A DNA stretch of 64,000 nucleotides, taken from contig NZ_FWPT01000004.1 of NCBI RefSeq assembly GCF_900174585.1, forward strand, positions 186,001-250,000, in the 5' to 3' direction. The notes beneath the pieces were generated by a model. The model did no database searches and was not told the DNA's origin. It saw only the letters and a list, made by a program, of their open reading frames with translations. The translations under genes were made by a program, and so were the position numbers. Positions 33,705 through 43,797 of the stretch are shown piece by piece. How positions within the stretch are numbered: position 1 is the stretch's first letter; the number at the start of each line of letters is the position of its first letter. The stretch is from Parendozoicomonas haliclonae. Its GTDB lineage: Bacteria > Pseudomonadota > Gammaproteobacteria > Pseudomonadales > Endozoicomonadaceae.

Positions 33705-35219
33705 TCAATGGTTTGCACCCTCCTCCGCTGTTTCATCAGGCCGAAATGTTTCAATCACAATATCATCACTGACGGATTCGAGTTTCACCTCAAAGCCCCA
33801 TAACCGCTCGATATGCCCCATGATTTCTCTGGCGCTGTTCTTATCCAGCGGGCAGTTGTTGTGGCGGTAATGACGCAACGTTAACGAACGGTCTCCTCGG
33901 GTATCCACGCTATACACCTGAATATTCGGTTCGATATTGCCGATATTGTACTGAGCCGCCAGATTTTGCCGCAGCTGCCGGTAGCCTTCGTCATTATGAA
34001 TTGCGCCCACTTCCAGAAAGTCATTCTTCTCATCATTACTGATGGTGAAGAAACGCATATCCCGCATCACCTTGGGGGACATGTACTGCAGGATAAAGCT
34101 CTCATCCTTGAAATTACGCATGGCGTGATCAAGAACAGGCACCCAGTTGTCGCATCCGGCAAAGTCCGGGAACCAACGCTCATCTTCTTCCGTTGGCGCC
34201 ATACAGATACGCTTAATATCGGTGAAGATGTTGTAACCCAGCGTATAAGGGTTGATGCCGCTGTAACGTGGATCATCAAACTCCGGCTGGAACACGACAT
34301 TGGTATGGGACTGCAGGAACTCCAGCATAGTGCCATCGTTGATCTTGCCGCGATTGTGCAGTTCGTTCATCAACGTGTAATGCCAGAAGGTTGCCCAGCC
34401 CTCGTTCATCACCTTGGTCTGGCGCTGTGGATAGAAGTACTGCGCCAGCTTCCGAACGATGCGAATCAACTCACGCTGCCAGGTTTCCAGCAGTGGCGCA
34501 TTCTTCTCGATAAAGTAGAGAATGTTCTCTTCCGGATCTTTCGGGAAACGGTCGACTGCTTTTTTCTCTTTGCGGAACTTCAGCGGAATCGTGGTCCAGA
34601 TATCATTCAGCGTGCGCTGAATATACTCTTCCCGATCCTTCTGGCGGTCGCGTTCTTCTTCGGCAGAAATTGGCACCGGACGTTTGTAGCGGTTGACGCC
34701 CTGACTCTGTAGAGAATGAGCGGCATCCAGTACTTCCTCAACCGCATCAATACCGTACTTCTCTTCACATTGAGCAATGTAGTTCTTGGCGAACAGCAGA
34801 TAGTCGATGATCGAATCCGCGTCCGTCCATTCCCTGAACAGGTAATTGCCCTTAAAGAAGGAGTTATGACCATAACAGGCGTGGGCAATCACCAGCGTCT
34901 GCATAGTCATACTGTTCTCTTCCATCAGGTAAGAGATACAGGGGTTGGAGTTGATAACAATCTCGTAGGCCAGCCCCATATGCCCGCGCTGGTAACTGCC
35001 CTGGCTGGACAGGAACTGCTTGCCAAACGACCAGTGGTTATACATCAGCGGCATGCCGACCGACGCATAAGCATCCAGCATCTGCTCGGAGTTAATCACC
35101 TCAATCTGGTTGGGGTAGATATCCAGCCCATATTCTTCAGCGATCAGGGCGATCTCTTTATCAATGGTCTCGATCAGCTCGAAGTTCCACTCCGAGCCGG
35201 TGAAGATGGGTGCACTCAT
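33705..35219 (-). CDS. ycgB: SpoVR family protein (YcgB-like)
   Basis: This 504-residue protein belongs to the SpoVR/YcgB family. It is named after a Bacillus spore-cortex gene but is widespread in non-spore-formers, where it is stress- and stationary-phase-related. Its biochemical role is unsettled. The typical stretches YNHWSFGKQF, GLAYEIVINSNPCISYLMEE and HACYGHNSFFKGN are present, with conserved His and Glu that may bind metal. The ATG overlaps the yeaH stop as ATGA and has a strong GGAGGT site. It is the third gene of the prkA–yeaH–spoVR operon, a set that recurs across proteobacteria. Confidence 0.93.
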   Translation of the reverse strand: MSAPIFTGSEWNFELIETIDKEIALIAEEYGLDIYPNQIEVINSEQMLDAYASVGMPLMYNHWSFGKQFLSSQGSYQRGHMGLAYEIVINSNPCISYLMEENSMTMQTLVIAHACYGHNSFFKGNYLFREWTDADSIIDYLLFAKNYIAQCEEKYGIDAVEEVLDAAHSLQSQGVNRYKRPVPISAEEERDRQKDREEYIQRTLNDIWTTIPLKFRKEKKAVDRFPKDPEENILYFIEKNAPLLETWQRELIRIVRKLAQYFYPQRQTKVMNEGWATFWHYTLMNELHNRGKINDGTMLEFLQSHTNVVFQPEFDDPRYSGINPYTLGYNIFTDIKRICMAPTEEDERWFPDFAGCDNWVPVLDHAMRNFKDESFILQYMSPKVMRDMRFFTISNDEKNDFLEVGAIHNDEGYRQLRQNLAAQYNIGNIEPNIQVYSVDTRGDRSLTLRHYRHNNCPLDKNSAREIMGHIERLWGFEVKLESVSDDIVIETFRPDETAEEGANH

Positions 35220-36502
35220 GCTGACACCTCCTTCTTCTCAAACAACTCCCTGAACACGGGATAGATATCCGCCGGCGTCTGAATATGCGCCATGGCGAAG
35301 TAGTTCTCGAAACGGTCTTCCAGAGCCTTGTATTCGTACCAGAGGTTCTGGTGATTGCGCTCGGTAATCTCTACATAGGCAAAGTAAGAGACCATCGGCA
35401 TCAGGCTTTCAGAGATTATCTGCGAGCATTTCGGCGTATCGGATTCCCAGTTATCACCGTCCGATGCCTGGGCGATATAAATGTTGTAATCCTTGGGGTT
35501 ATAACGCTCTTCGATCACATCGCGGGTCAGCGCCAGCGCAGATGACACAACCGTTCCGCCAGTTTCACGGGCATAGAAGAAGTCGTGTTCATCACACTCT
35601 TTCGCTTCCGCATGGTGACGGATAAAGACGACTTCCACCTTCTCGTAGTTCCGTTGCAGGAACATGTAGAGCAGAAAGAAGAAACGCTTGGCCATCTCCT
35701 TGATCGCCCGGGTCATGGAGCCAGAGACGTCCATCACACAGAACATCACTGCGTTACTGGACGGCATGGGTACCTTGATCATGTTGTTGAACTTGAGATC
35801 AAAGTCATCGATAAACGGCAGCTTTTTGATCTTCTCATTCAGCTCACGGATACGAGCTTTGATCTCTTCAGCACGCTGCAGATCCGTATCTTCAGGGCTG
35901 ACTTCCATCTCCCGCAGTTCGCGTTTCAGGGCACGAATCTCTTTCCGTTCCTTACCAGACAATGCGATCCGGCGAGCATGGGCGCCCCGCAGGGAACGAA
36001 CAATATTCAGACGATCCGGTGAACCGGCATTGGTAAAGCCGCCACGACGATAGGCATACTCTGTCGTCGCCTTCAGCTCCTTGCGCACCATGTTGGGCAA
36101 TTCAAGATCGTCGAACAGGTATTCCAGAAACTCATCGCGATTGATCTGGAAAACAAAATCATCAACGCCTTCACCACTGTCGGAGGCGTCTCCTTCACCG
36201 GAGCCCTGGCCGGCTTTGCCACCTTTGGGCTTTGGAAACCGGTCACCGGAAATAAACTCTTTGTTACCCGGATGGGTACGCTCCATCACACCGCCTTCAC
36301 CATGATGGAAGAACGGCTCGGAGAGCGTTTTTTTGGAAATTTTAATTTCTTCGCCGCTGTCCACATCGGTGATACTGCGGCGGTTCACCGCGTCGTTTAC
36401 AGCTTTGCGGATCTGGGTACGGTAGCGGCGCATAAAGCGTTCCCGGTTAACCGTACTCTTGCCTTTACTGTTACGACGGCGGTCTATGACTATGCTGCTC
36501 AT
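35216..36502 (-). CDS. yeaH: YeaH/YhbH family vWA-containing protein
   Basis: This 428-residue cytoplasmic protein of the YeaH/YhbH family is encoded with the PrkA kinase. The N-terminus SIVIDRRRNSKGKSTVNRER is typical. A Gly-rich stretch lies near residue 95, and a von Willebrand A-like domain follows with CVMDVSGSM (MIDAS-type D-x-S-x-S) near residue 255. The open frame begins 25 codons earlier, but the ATG at 36500–36502 has GGAGG five bases upstream and matches the family start. It is 93 bp after prkA and overlaps the spoVR-like gene. The molecular role is undefined; co-occurrence suggests one stress-response pathway. Confidence 0.93.
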   Translation of the reverse strand: MSSIVIDRRRNSKGKSTVNRERFMRRYRTQIRKAVNDAVNRRSITDVDSGEEIKISKKTLSEPFFHHGEGGVMERTHPGNKEFISGDRFPKPKGGKAGQGSGEGDASDSGEGVDDFVFQINRDEFLEYLFDDLELPNMVRKELKATTEYAYRRGGFTNAGSPDRLNIVRSLRGAHARRIALSGKERKEIRALKRELREMEVSPEDTDLQRAEEIKARIRELNEKIKKLPFIDDFDLKFNNMIKVPMPSSNAVMFCVMDVSGSMTRAIKEMAKRFFFLLYMFLQRNYEKVEVVFIRHHAEAKECDEHDFFYARETGGTVVSSALALTRDVIEERYNPKDYNIYIAQASDGDNWESDTPKCSQIISESLMPMVSYFAYVEITERNHQNLWYEYKALEDRFENYFAMAHIQTPADIYPVFRELFEKKEVSA

Positions 36503-36547
36503 AAACGCCTCCAGTTTTGTGTCTGGCCAGCTTTTCTGGGCGGAGAG

Positions 36548-36568
36548 CAGCCTGAGAGCGTCAGGCTG
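36548..36568 (-). other. Intercistronic hairpin between prkA and yeaH
   Basis: CAGCCTGA and TCAGGCTG form a perfect 8-bp stem with a GAGCG loop in the 93-bp gap. No T-run follows on either strand, so it may be an mRNA-stability or processing element. Confidence 0.5.
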
Positions 36569-36595
36569 CCACCGCAATACACATCACTGTTGCGC

Positions 36596-38518
36596 TTACT
36601 GGGACTTGCGAACCCGGATGTACCATTCGCACAGCAGACGAACCTGCTTCTCGGTGTAACCGTGCTTCATCATCCGCTCCACAAAGTCGTGGTGCTTCTT
36701 CTTCTCCTCCTTACTGGATTTGGTGTTGAAGCTGATAACCGGCAGCAGGTCTTCGGTATTGGAGAACATCTTCTTCTCAATCACCGCCCGCATCTTTTCA
36801 TAGCTCAACCAGCTTGGGTTGCGGCCTTCGTTGCTGGCCCGTGCCCGCAGCACAAAGTTGACCACTTCATTACGGAAGTCTTTCGGATTGGCGATACCGG
36901 CCGGCTTCTCGATCTTCTCCAGTTCATCGTTCAGGGTTGAACGATCAAGGATGTGACCGGTGTCCGGATCGCGGTATTCCTGATCCTGAATCCAGAAGTC
37001 CGCATAGGTGATGTAACGGTCAAAGATGTTCTGGCCGTACTCGGAGTAGGACTCCAGGTAAGCGGTCTGGATCTCTTTACCCAAGAACTCGACATACTTG
37101 GGTGCCAGATACTCTTTGATGTTCCGCATGTAGCGGTCCTGAATCTCCTGCTGGAACTGCTGCTGTTCAATCTCACGTTCAAGGACGTACAACAGGTGTA
37201 CAGGGTTGGCTGCCACTTCAGCCGGATCAAAGTTGAAGACCTTTGACAGGGTCTTGAACGCGAAACGGGTAGACAGACCTTCCATACCTTCATCAACACC
37301 GGCCGCGTCCTTGTACTCCTGCAGAGACTTGGCGTGCGGATCGGTATCCTTCAGGTTTTCACCATCGTAAATACGCATCTTGGAGTATGGGTTGGAGTTT
37401 TCCGGCTCCTTGATACGGGACAGCGTAGTGAACTGGGCCAGCATCCGCAGGGTATCCGGCGCGCAAGGCGCTTTCTTGAGCGAGCTGTGTTCCAGCAGTT
37501 TTTCGTAGATATGAATCTCTTCACTGACACGTGTGCAGTAAGGCACCTTAACGATATTCACACGGTCAATGAACGCTTCGTTGGTCTTGTTGTTACGGAA
37601 AGTCTGCCATTCGGACTCGTTGGAGTGCGCCAGCAGGATGCCTTCAAATGGGATCGCGCCGAGACCTTCCGTACTGTTGTAGTTACCTTCCTGCGTAGCG
37701 GTCAGTAACGGGTGTAATACCTTGATGGGCGCCTTGAACATCTCGACGAATTCCATGAGGCCCTGATTGGCACGACACAAGGCTCCGGAGAAGCTGTAAG
37801 CGTCTGGATCGTCCTGTGAATATTCTTCAAGTTGTCGTATATCGACCTTGCCCACGAGGCTGGAAATATCCTGGTTGTTTTCATCGCCTGGCTCCGTTTT
37901 GGCTACTGCAATCTGGTTAAGGATGCTCGGATAGAGCTTCACAACACGGAACTTGGAAATGTCACCGCCGTACTCATGCAACCGTTTCACCGCCCACGGT
38001 GACATGATGTGCCGCATGTAACGCTTGGGAATACCATACTCTTCGGTGAGGATGTCGCCATCTTCAGCCACATCAAAGAGGCCAAGAGGGGATTCAAAAA
38101 CCGGTGATCCCTTGATCGCATAGAATGGAATCTTCTGCATCAACGCCTTGAGACGTTCTGCCAGGGAAGATTTACCGCCGCCCACAGGACCCAGTAAATA
38201 CAGAATCTGTTTCTTCTCTTCCAACCCTTGGGATGCATGGCGGAAATACGACACGATCTGCTCAATCGCTTCTTCCATGCCATAGAATTCACTGAACGCA
38301 GGGTAACGCTTGATAATCTTGTTGGAGAAGATGCGGCTCAGACGAGGATCACGAGAGGTATCAACCATTTCCGGTTCACCAATCGCCATCAGCATACGTT
38401 CTGCAGCTGTCGCATAAACAGTAGGATCTTGCTTACACAGGTCGAGGTATTCCTGAAGACTCATCTCTTCCTGTTGAGTGGAGTCGTAGCGGCTCTGATA
38501 ATGCTGAAACAAGGACAT
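36596..38518 (-). CDS. prkA: PrkA family serine protein kinase (YeaG-like)
   Basis: This 640-residue protein of the PrkA/YeaG family combines an AAA-type ATPase with a C-terminal PrkA kinase-like region. Walker A is GPVGGGKSS at residues 110–118. The N-terminal SLQEYLDLCKQDPTVYATAAERML is the PrkA hallmark, and MEEAIEQIVSYFRHASQG follows. In E. coli YeaG acts with YeaH in nutrient-stress adaptation. AAGGTGG lies upstream of the ATG. It is first in the operon with yeaH and ycgB. The operon faces away from hemC across a 526-bp gap. Confidence 0.95.
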   Translation of the reverse strand: MSLFQHYQSRYDSTQQEEMSLQEYLDLCKQDPTVYATAAERMLMAIGEPEMVDTSRDPRLSRIFSNKIIKRYPAFSEFYGMEEAIEQIVSYFRHASQGLEEKKQILYLLGPVGGGKSSLAERLKALMQKIPFYAIKGSPVFESPLGLFDVAEDGDILTEEYGIPKRYMRHIMSPWAVKRLHEYGGDISKFRVVKLYPSILNQIAVAKTEPGDENNQDISSLVGKVDIRQLEEYSQDDPDAYSFSGALCRANQGLMEFVEMFKAPIKVLHPLLTATQEGNYNSTEGLGAIPFEGILLAHSNESEWQTFRNNKTNEAFIDRVNIVKVPYCTRVSEEIHIYEKLLEHSSLKKAPCAPDTLRMLAQFTTLSRIKEPENSNPYSKMRIYDGENLKDTDPHAKSLQEYKDAAGVDEGMEGLSTRFAFKTLSKVFNFDPAEVAANPVHLLYVLEREIEQQQFQQEIQDRYMRNIKEYLAPKYVEFLGKEIQTAYLESYSEYGQNIFDRYITYADFWIQDQEYRDPDTGHILDRSTLNDELEKIEKPAGIANPKDFRNEVVNFVLRARASNEGRNPSWLSYEKMRAVIEKKMFSNTEDLLPVISFNTKSSKEEKKKHHDFVERMMKHGYTEKQVRLLCEWYIRVRKSQ

Positions 38519-39044
38519 AAAACCACCTTTATCGTTATTGATCTCTCAGGTTCTGACAGGGTCTTCATCCTCGAAGGGGGTGTTCTTCGTATTATTCTCC
38601 TATGTCCCTCAGCCACCCTTTCAGACCATTTGCTCACAGACAGAATGCTGCGGGCTTGCAAGTCTGAACATGGCAGGCAGTTGTTTTTTTTATTTCGGCA
38701 ATGCCCTATCCAGATACGTGTATATCCACATTACGACGATCAAAATGAAATAAACAGACTGTTTTACTCAGATTTTTTATGCGATAGTGGTTGGGATAGA
38801 TAAGAACAAAAACTCTCTTTTCCTGTAGTTAATATCGGGCTTATTTCTGTGCCTGAAAATCCCATACCAGCTCTCTGAATCCTGACCTCAACATAAGCAA
38901 AAACCCCTACCACCTTTGATCTGGGTAGCGGAATTTTCCCCATGAACAACGTATGATTGGGCGCACATAAATATTCCGTTACGGCGGCTGATTGAGAACA
39001 GTCACGTGCCGTACAGGACATTGCGATAGAGAGTGCCAACGAAA
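38519..39044. other. Divergent intergenic region between prkA and hemC
   Basis: No convincing gene is seen in these 526 bp. It should hold the prkA and hemC promoters, but no clear hexamer pair stands out. On the minus strand CTACC/GGTAG (about 38908–38928, 12-nt gap) is followed by GGGGTTTTTGC, a weak terminator-like hairpin pointing toward prkA. Confidence 0.5.
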
Positions 39045-40031
39045 ATGACAGTATCGGCCCAGCAGGCAACCCCCGTAACCACGCTGAGAATTGCCACCCG
39101 CCAGAGCGCACTCGCCCTGTGGCAGGCTGAACACGTGAAAGCCCGACTGGAAGCGCTGTATCCAGACCTCACAGTTGAGCTGGTGAAGATGGTCAGCCGG
39201 GGCGATGTTCTGCTGGATTCACCACTGGCCAAGATCGGTGGCAAGGGTCTGTTCGTTAAAGAGCTGGAACACGCTTTGCTGGAAGGCCGTGCCGATATTG
39301 CCGTGCACTCCATGAAGGACGTTCCGATGCATTTCCCGGAAGGTCTGGGCCTGCCGGTCATCTGCGAGCGGGAAGACCCTCGGGATGCCTTTGTTTCCAA
39401 CACCTACGGCTCTCTGGATGATCTTCCCCACGGGGCGATTGTCGGCACCTCCAGTCTGCGCCGCCAGTGTCAGATTCTGGCTCGCCGTCCGGATCTGACC
39501 ATTAACTTCCTGCGCGGCAATGTGAATACTCGCCTCGCCAAGCTGGATGCCGGTGAGTATGACGCCATCATTCTTGCGGCAGCTGGGTTGATCCGTCTGG
39601 AGTTCCGCGACCGTATCCGCCACTTCCTGGATACCGAAGTCAGTCTGCCAGCCGGTGGTCAAGGCGCCGTGGGGATTGAGTGCCGGATGGCCGATCAGGC
39701 GATTATTGATCTGATCAAGCCTCTGCATCACGACGAAACCGCTACCTGTGTACTGGCTGAGCGAGCCATGAACCGAACCCTGAATGGCGGCTGTCAGGTA
39801 CCTATCGCCAGCTTTGCTACTCTGGACGGCGACACTCTGCATCTGCGTGGGCTGGTTGGCCAGCCGGATGCCAGTGAGATCCTTCGCACCGAACAAACTG
39901 TGCCCGCCAGCGAATGTGAGAAGGCCGGCATTGATGCTGCAGAACACCTGCTGGCCCAGGGTGCAGGTGAGATTCTTGCGGCTCTGCCTCATTCCGTGGC
40001 AGCCAATGCTGACACACCGGATCAGCAATGA
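39045..40031 (+). CDS. hemC: Porphobilinogen deaminase (hydroxymethylbilane synthase)
   Basis: This enzyme joins four porphobilinogen units into hydroxymethylbilane in haem synthesis. It has 328 residues from the ATG at 39045. [43 protein letters not shown] and LRGNVNTRL are the conserved active-site stretches. The Cys in [12 protein letters not shown], near residue 244, anchors the dipyrromethane cofactor. A GTG at 39033 could extend it by four residues; neither start has a clean Shine-Dalgarno. The stop overlaps hemD as ATGA. Pseudomonas places hemC beside algR; here the prkA cassette intervenes. Confidence 0.96.
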   Translation: MTVSAQQATPVTTLRIATRQSALALWQAEHVKARLEALYPDLTVELVKMVSRGDVLLDSPLAKIGGKGLFVKELEHALLEGRADIAVHSMKDVPMHFPEGLGLPVICEREDPRDAFVSNTYGSLDDLPHGAIVGTSSLRRQCQILARRPDLTINFLRGNVNTRLAKLDAGEYDAIILAAAGLIRLEFRDRIRHFLDTEVSLPAGGQGAVGIECRMADQAIIDLIKPLHHDETATCVLAERAMNRTLNGGCQVPIASFATLDGDTLHLRGLVGQPDASEILRTEQTVPASECEKAGIDAAEHLLAQGAGEILAALPHSVAANADTPDQQ

Positions 40032-40768
40032 CGAAAACGCTCAACGGCTTGCGGGTGCTGGTCACCCGCCCTCAGCCTCAGGCTGATCGCCTCGCGGCCT
40101 ATCTGGAAGGGCTGGGAGCCAAGACCGCAATCCTCCCGATGATTGCCATCCAATCCTGCAAGCCTGAAACACTTCCTGCAAATATTGATCTCACAGAATA
40201 TTCCAAGGTTATTGTGATCAGCGTGCCTGCAGTCGAGCAGTTTTTCGCGCTGAAACCAGCAAATAGCATGACGCCTGCATGGGTAACGCCCGGTCAGGGA
40301 ACAGCAGACGCTCTTAAGGAATATGGCATTACTGCTCATTGCCCGGATGAAGAATTTACCAGCGAAGCTATGTTGAATCTGGAGCCACTCCAACAGGTTT
40401 CCGGTCAGAAAATTCTGCTGATAAAAGGGGAAGGTGGCCGCGACACACTCGCGGAAACACTGACCGACCGCGGAGCTGATGTATCATCCTTGATTGTTTA
40501 CCAGCGTATTTGCCCGGATTACCCGGCGGGTATGCTTGACCGGACAGTGGAAGAGCAGCAGATTAGTGCTATTGTCGCCACAAGTGGTCAGATCGTCATA
40601 AATCTACTGGAATGCAGCTCAAAGCCAGAGCTGTTACGCGATATACCGTTACTGGTTCCAAGCCCTCGAGTAGCCTCTCTGGCTATGGAAAATGGCTTCA
40701 AAAAAGTCATCACAACTCCGGGAGCGGGTGATTCAGATATTGCGACTGCACTCCTGCAGCTCTTATGA
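40028..40768 (+). CDS. hemD: Uroporphyrinogen-III synthase
   Basis: This enzyme cyclises hydroxymethylbilane with inversion of ring D, giving uroporphyrinogen III, the branch point to haem, sirohaem and cobalamin. The 246-residue protein shows the poorly conserved HemD pattern: [20 protein letters not shown] at the start, [21 protein letters not shown] near residue 130, and [14 protein letters not shown] near 180. Its ATG lies within the hemC stop. The order hemCDXY is the usual gammaproteobacterial operon. Confidence 0.94.
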   Translation: MTKTLNGLRVLVTRPQPQADRLAAYLEGLGAKTAILPMIAIQSCKPETLPANIDLTEYSKVIVISVPAVEQFFALKPANSMTPAWVTPGQGTADALKEYGITAHCPDEEFTSEAMLNLEPLQQVSGQKILLIKGEGGRDTLAETLTDRGADVSSLIVYQRICPDYPAGMLDRTVEEQQISAIVATSGQIVINLLECSSKPELLRDIPLLVPSPRVASLAMENGFKKVITTPGAGDSDIATALLQLL

Positions 40769-40811
40769 TGAATCCTGGATGATCAACAATCAGACGAATG
40801 AGTAGGTCAGG

Positions 40812-42086
40812 GTGAACGACAACACGCCAGAGCAAACGTCTCCAGTCCCTGCGGAACAATCTTCCTCCGCAGCGACCTCCAAGGAACCGGAAAAAAAGAC
40901 CAAGGCCGCTCCCGCTCCTGCACCAAAAGCTTCGGTCAGCAAAACCGCTGTGCTTTCGCTGGTACTTTCTGCTGCAAGCCTTGCAGCATTGGGAGGCGCT
41001 GGCTGGTACGGATACAAAACCGTATGGCCTGTTCTCTCCCAGGGCACTCTGGCTAACCAGAGTTGGGTCGATTCCCAGCTGGCCAGCAACTCTCGCACTA
41101 TCACCACCCAGGTCGCCAACAGAGAAGCGCAGATTTCTCAACAGATTGGTGAAGTTGGCGCGCAGTCCGGTCGCCTTGTCACCCGGATAGACAATCTGGA
41201 CCGACGCTTGAATCGCCTTCAGGGCGCAGATCGTAATGACTGGCTGCTGGCAGAGGCTGAGTACCTGATGCGTCTGGCCAATCAGCGCATCCTGACCATG
41301 CACGATTTGAAGAGCGCACAGACCTTGCTGGCGCAGGCTGATGAGCTGCTTATTGCTGTTGATGAATACGGCTTGTTCAATGTTCGTCAGGCTCTCGCAG
41401 AAGATATGGCTTCCATCCGTGGTACGGCTGATGTGGATATCACCGGCGCATGGATGGAGCTGAATGCCATTGCCAACCAGATTGATCAGTTGCCGCTTAT
41501 CTCTGACACTTTTGCCTCTGACGCTATGGCATTAAAACCTGCAGCCGCTCCTTCTGAACCAGTCTCATCTGATACTGCATCACCAGCTTCAGAAACTCCG
41601 GCACAGGCACCACAGGGTATCTGGCAGCAGGTTGTTGTAATCGCACAAGGCTGGGGAGAGAGTCTGGTTGAGCTGGCTGATGAAGTCACCACCACATTTG
41701 CCGGACAGTTCCATATCCGCCAGTCTTCTGCGGAAGATTCTCCGGCATTGATGACACCTGAGCAGGAGGTTTTCCTGCGCCAGAATTTGCGTTTAATGAT
41801 TGAGCAGGCACAGGTTGCACTGTTGCAGGGCCGTACCGCTATTTATCAGGCCAGCCTTGTTGAAGTTCAGCAGTGGCTGGACAGTCACTTTATCAACAAC
41901 AGCCAGAAGATGGTGGCGATCAAGGATGCGCTCACCAGACTGTCTTCTGTTCCGGTTGAACAGCCAGTACCGGATATCAGCCGTTCTCTGGTCGCCCTTA
42001 AAGGCTATGTGAACGATAAGGTGAAGCAGAAACTGCCTGTTGAAAGCGTGAAAGCCAGCGAGACTCAAACCGGCGGGGAGCAATAA
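40812..42086 (+). CDS. hemX: HemX family membrane protein
   Basis: This 424-residue protein of the HemX family is named as a putative uroporphyrinogen-III methyltransferase, although it lacks the methyltransferase fold and its role is unclear. The first 40 residues are Pro/Ala/Lys/Ser-rich, and one membrane segment follows (about 42–65, VLSLVLSAASLAALGGAGWY). The periplasmic part is long and helical, with ADRNDWLLAEAEYLMRLANQR conserved in the family. A Pro/Ser/Ala linker lies near residue 245. The start is GTG. It overlaps hemY by one base. Confidence 0.9.
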   Translation: MNDNTPEQTSPVPAEQSSSAATSKEPEKKTKAAPAPAPKASVSKTAVLSLVLSAASLAALGGAGWYGYKTVWPVLSQGTLANQSWVDSQLASNSRTITTQVANREAQISQQIGEVGAQSGRLVTRIDNLDRRLNRLQGADRNDWLLAEAEYLMRLANQRILTMHDLKSAQTLLAQADELLIAVDEYGLFNVRQALAEDMASIRGTADVDITGAWMELNAIANQIDQLPLISDTFASDAMALKPAAAPSEPVSSDTASPASETPAQAPQGIWQQVVVIAQGWGESLVELADEVTTTFAGQFHIRQSSAEDSPALMTPEQEVFLRQNLRLMIEQAQVALLQGRTAIYQASLVEVQQWLDSHFINNSQKMVAIKDALTRLSSVPVEQPVPDISRSLVALKGYVNDKVKQKLPVESVKASETQTGGEQ

Positions 42087-43306
42087 TGAAACGATTGCTT
42101 ATTCGCTCTCTGCTGTTTCTGGCCATAATCGTTGGCTGCTTTCTGGCAGCGCGATACTTCTTCCTAGACAGCGGTTATGTGCTGATTGCCTACAACGGCT
42201 ACACCATTGAGAGCAGTCTCTGGGCCATGCTGCTGGCACTCTTTATTGCTTTTGTAGGCTTTAAAATTTTGTTTGCTGTACTGCGAACTGTGGCCAGCGG
42301 AACCGGCGTATTGTTGCCAATGACCGCCCGAGCCCGTCGTCGCAGAGCACAGCGGATGTCCAACCGTGGGCTTATTCAGTTCGCCAATGGTCACTGGAAA
42401 AGAGCGCAAAGGCTTCTGGGTCAGGCTGGTGATGCTGGCTCTGTTCCCCTGTTGAATTATCTTCTGGCAGCCCGCGCAGCCAGTTCTGACAACGACCTTG
42501 ATGCCTACAAGGAGTTCCTGCGGAAAGCAGATAAAGCCACACCAAGGGCTTTTCTGGCTATTGGAATTACCCAGGCTGAAATCCAGCTTTCCCATAAGCA
42601 GCTGGAGCAGGCTCTGGCGACTCTTAGTTCGCTACGCAAGAAGGCACCAAAACACCCTTACGTGCTGAAGCTGCTCAAACAGGCTTATGAGCAACTCTCG
42701 GATTGGCAGGCATTGGCCGACCTTCTGCCAACTCTGCGCAAACAGAAAGTCTTCAATAACAGTGAGCTGGAACACCTTGAGCAACAGGTTTACAACGAGC
42801 TGTTTGAGCAGGCCTGGAACAAAGGCCGTAACCTTCCGGACGCGCAGCGTACCAAACCTGCTGATGATATCTGGGCGTCACTGAGCAAAGCTCAGCGACG
42901 CAATGAAGATTTGGTTCTCAGTTACGCCAACTGTCTACACAAACTGAATGCTCAGGAGGAGGCGGAAGCCTTTATCCGTCGTCAGTTGCCTTCGCTCTAC
43001 AATCAGGAGCTGATCCGCATTTATGGACAGTTAAAAGCCAGTGACAGCAGCCGCCAGTTGCTGGCGGGGGAAAAGCTGCTGGCTGAACGCCCGAATGATC
43101 CTGAGCTGCTGCTGGCACTTGGACGCATCAGTTCCAGAGCGCAGCTGTGGGGTAAATCCCGCGAGTATCTGGAAACCAGCCTGAAGCTACGCCACAGTGC
43201 CGCGACCTATAACGAGCTTGGACAGCTTCTTGCCCATCTTGGTGAGCACGAGAAGAGCTCGGGTTACTTCCAGCAGGGGTTGGCACTGGCCGCAGAAAGA
43301 ACATAA
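42086..43306 (+). CDS. hemY: HemY family TPR membrane protein
   Basis: This 406-residue protein has two N-terminal membrane segments (about residues 5–25 and 45–65). A tetratricopeptide-repeat region follows, with GHWKRAQRLLGQAGDA near residue 110 and more repeats to about 395 (AATYNELGQLLAHLGEHEKS). Proteobacterial HemY of this type is found with hemCDX. It is distinct from the protoporphyrinogen oxidase that shares the name, and its role in haem synthesis is not settled. The start overlaps the hemX stop (TAATG). The DUF423 gene begins 21 bp downstream and may be co-transcribed. Confidence 0.92.
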   Translation: MKRLLIRSLLFLAIIVGCFLAARYFFLDSGYVLIAYNGYTIESSLWAMLLALFIAFVGFKILFAVLRTVASGTGVLLPMTARARRRRAQRMSNRGLIQFANGHWKRAQRLLGQAGDAGSVPLLNYLLAARAASSDNDLDAYKEFLRKADKATPRAFLAIGITQAEIQLSHKQLEQALATLSSLRKKAPKHPYVLKLLKQAYEQLSDWQALADLLPTLRKQKVFNNSELEHLEQQVYNELFEQAWNKGRNLPDAQRTKPADDIWASLSKAQRRNEDLVLSYANCLHKLNAQEEAEAFIRRQLPSLYNQELIRIYGQLKASDSSRQLLAGEKLLAERPNDPELLLALGRISSRAQLWGKSREYLETSLKLRHSAATYNELGQLLAHLGEHEKSSGYFQQGLALAAERT

Positions 43307-43327
43307 CAAGGCAAGAGAAAAGCAAAG

Positions 43328-43711
43328 ATGTACCTGACCCTGACCACCGTATTTGGATTTCTGGCTGTTGCATTGGGCGCATTCGGCGCCCATGCGCTGG
43401 ACGGTGTTCTGACAGCCTATCAGCAGGATATCTGGCAGAAGGCTGTGAATTACCAGATGTTCCATACCGTCGCGCTGGGTCTGGTCTGTGTATTAATGGC
43501 TCGCAGTCAAAGCAAGTCTCTGTTGTTTGCAGCTCGTTTCTTTAGCGCAGGCACCATCCTGTTTTCCGGCAGCCTCTATATTCTGGCACTCACCGGCATC
43601 AGCAAGCTGGGGATGGTTACCCCATTCGGTGGCGTTGCATTTCTGGCAGGCTGGGCCATGCTATTTGCTTACTCGTTTAAACATCAGACTGCCCAGAACC
43701 AGCAAGGCTAA
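43328..43711 (+). CDS. DUF423 membrane protein (YgdD-like)
   Basis: This 127-residue inner-membrane protein of the DUF423/YgdD family has four hydrophobic segments. The family signature LGAFGAHALDG is near residues 18–28, followed by NYQMFHTVALGL and LYILALTG. Function is unknown. It lies 21 bp after hemY and 86 bp before trmB. Confidence 0.92.
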   Translation: MYLTLTTVFGFLAVALGAFGAHALDGVLTAYQQDIWQKAVNYQMFHTVALGLVCVLMARSQSKSLLFAARFFSAGTILFSGSLYILALTGISKLGMVTPFGGVAFLAGWAMLFAYSFKHQTAQNQQG

Positions 43712-43730
43712 GCGGTAACCCGCCTGACTG

Positions 43731-43759
43731 CTGGTACTGATCTGATATCCCCGTATAAT
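43731..43759 (+). promoter_or_regulatory. Candidate trmB promoter
   Basis: A perfect TATAAT (43754–43759) lies 17 bp after CTGGTA (43731–43736), a weak -35, and 38 bp before the trmB start codon. Confidence 0.5.
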
Positions 43760-43797
43760 GCGCGCCCCGTCGCGCATATTTTTTAGCACTCCAATTT

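Noticed and set aside
38764-39111. A 115-codon minus-strand frame in the prkA–hemC gap
   Set aside because: It runs into the 5' end of hemC, has no ribosome-binding site worth noting and an implausible composition.
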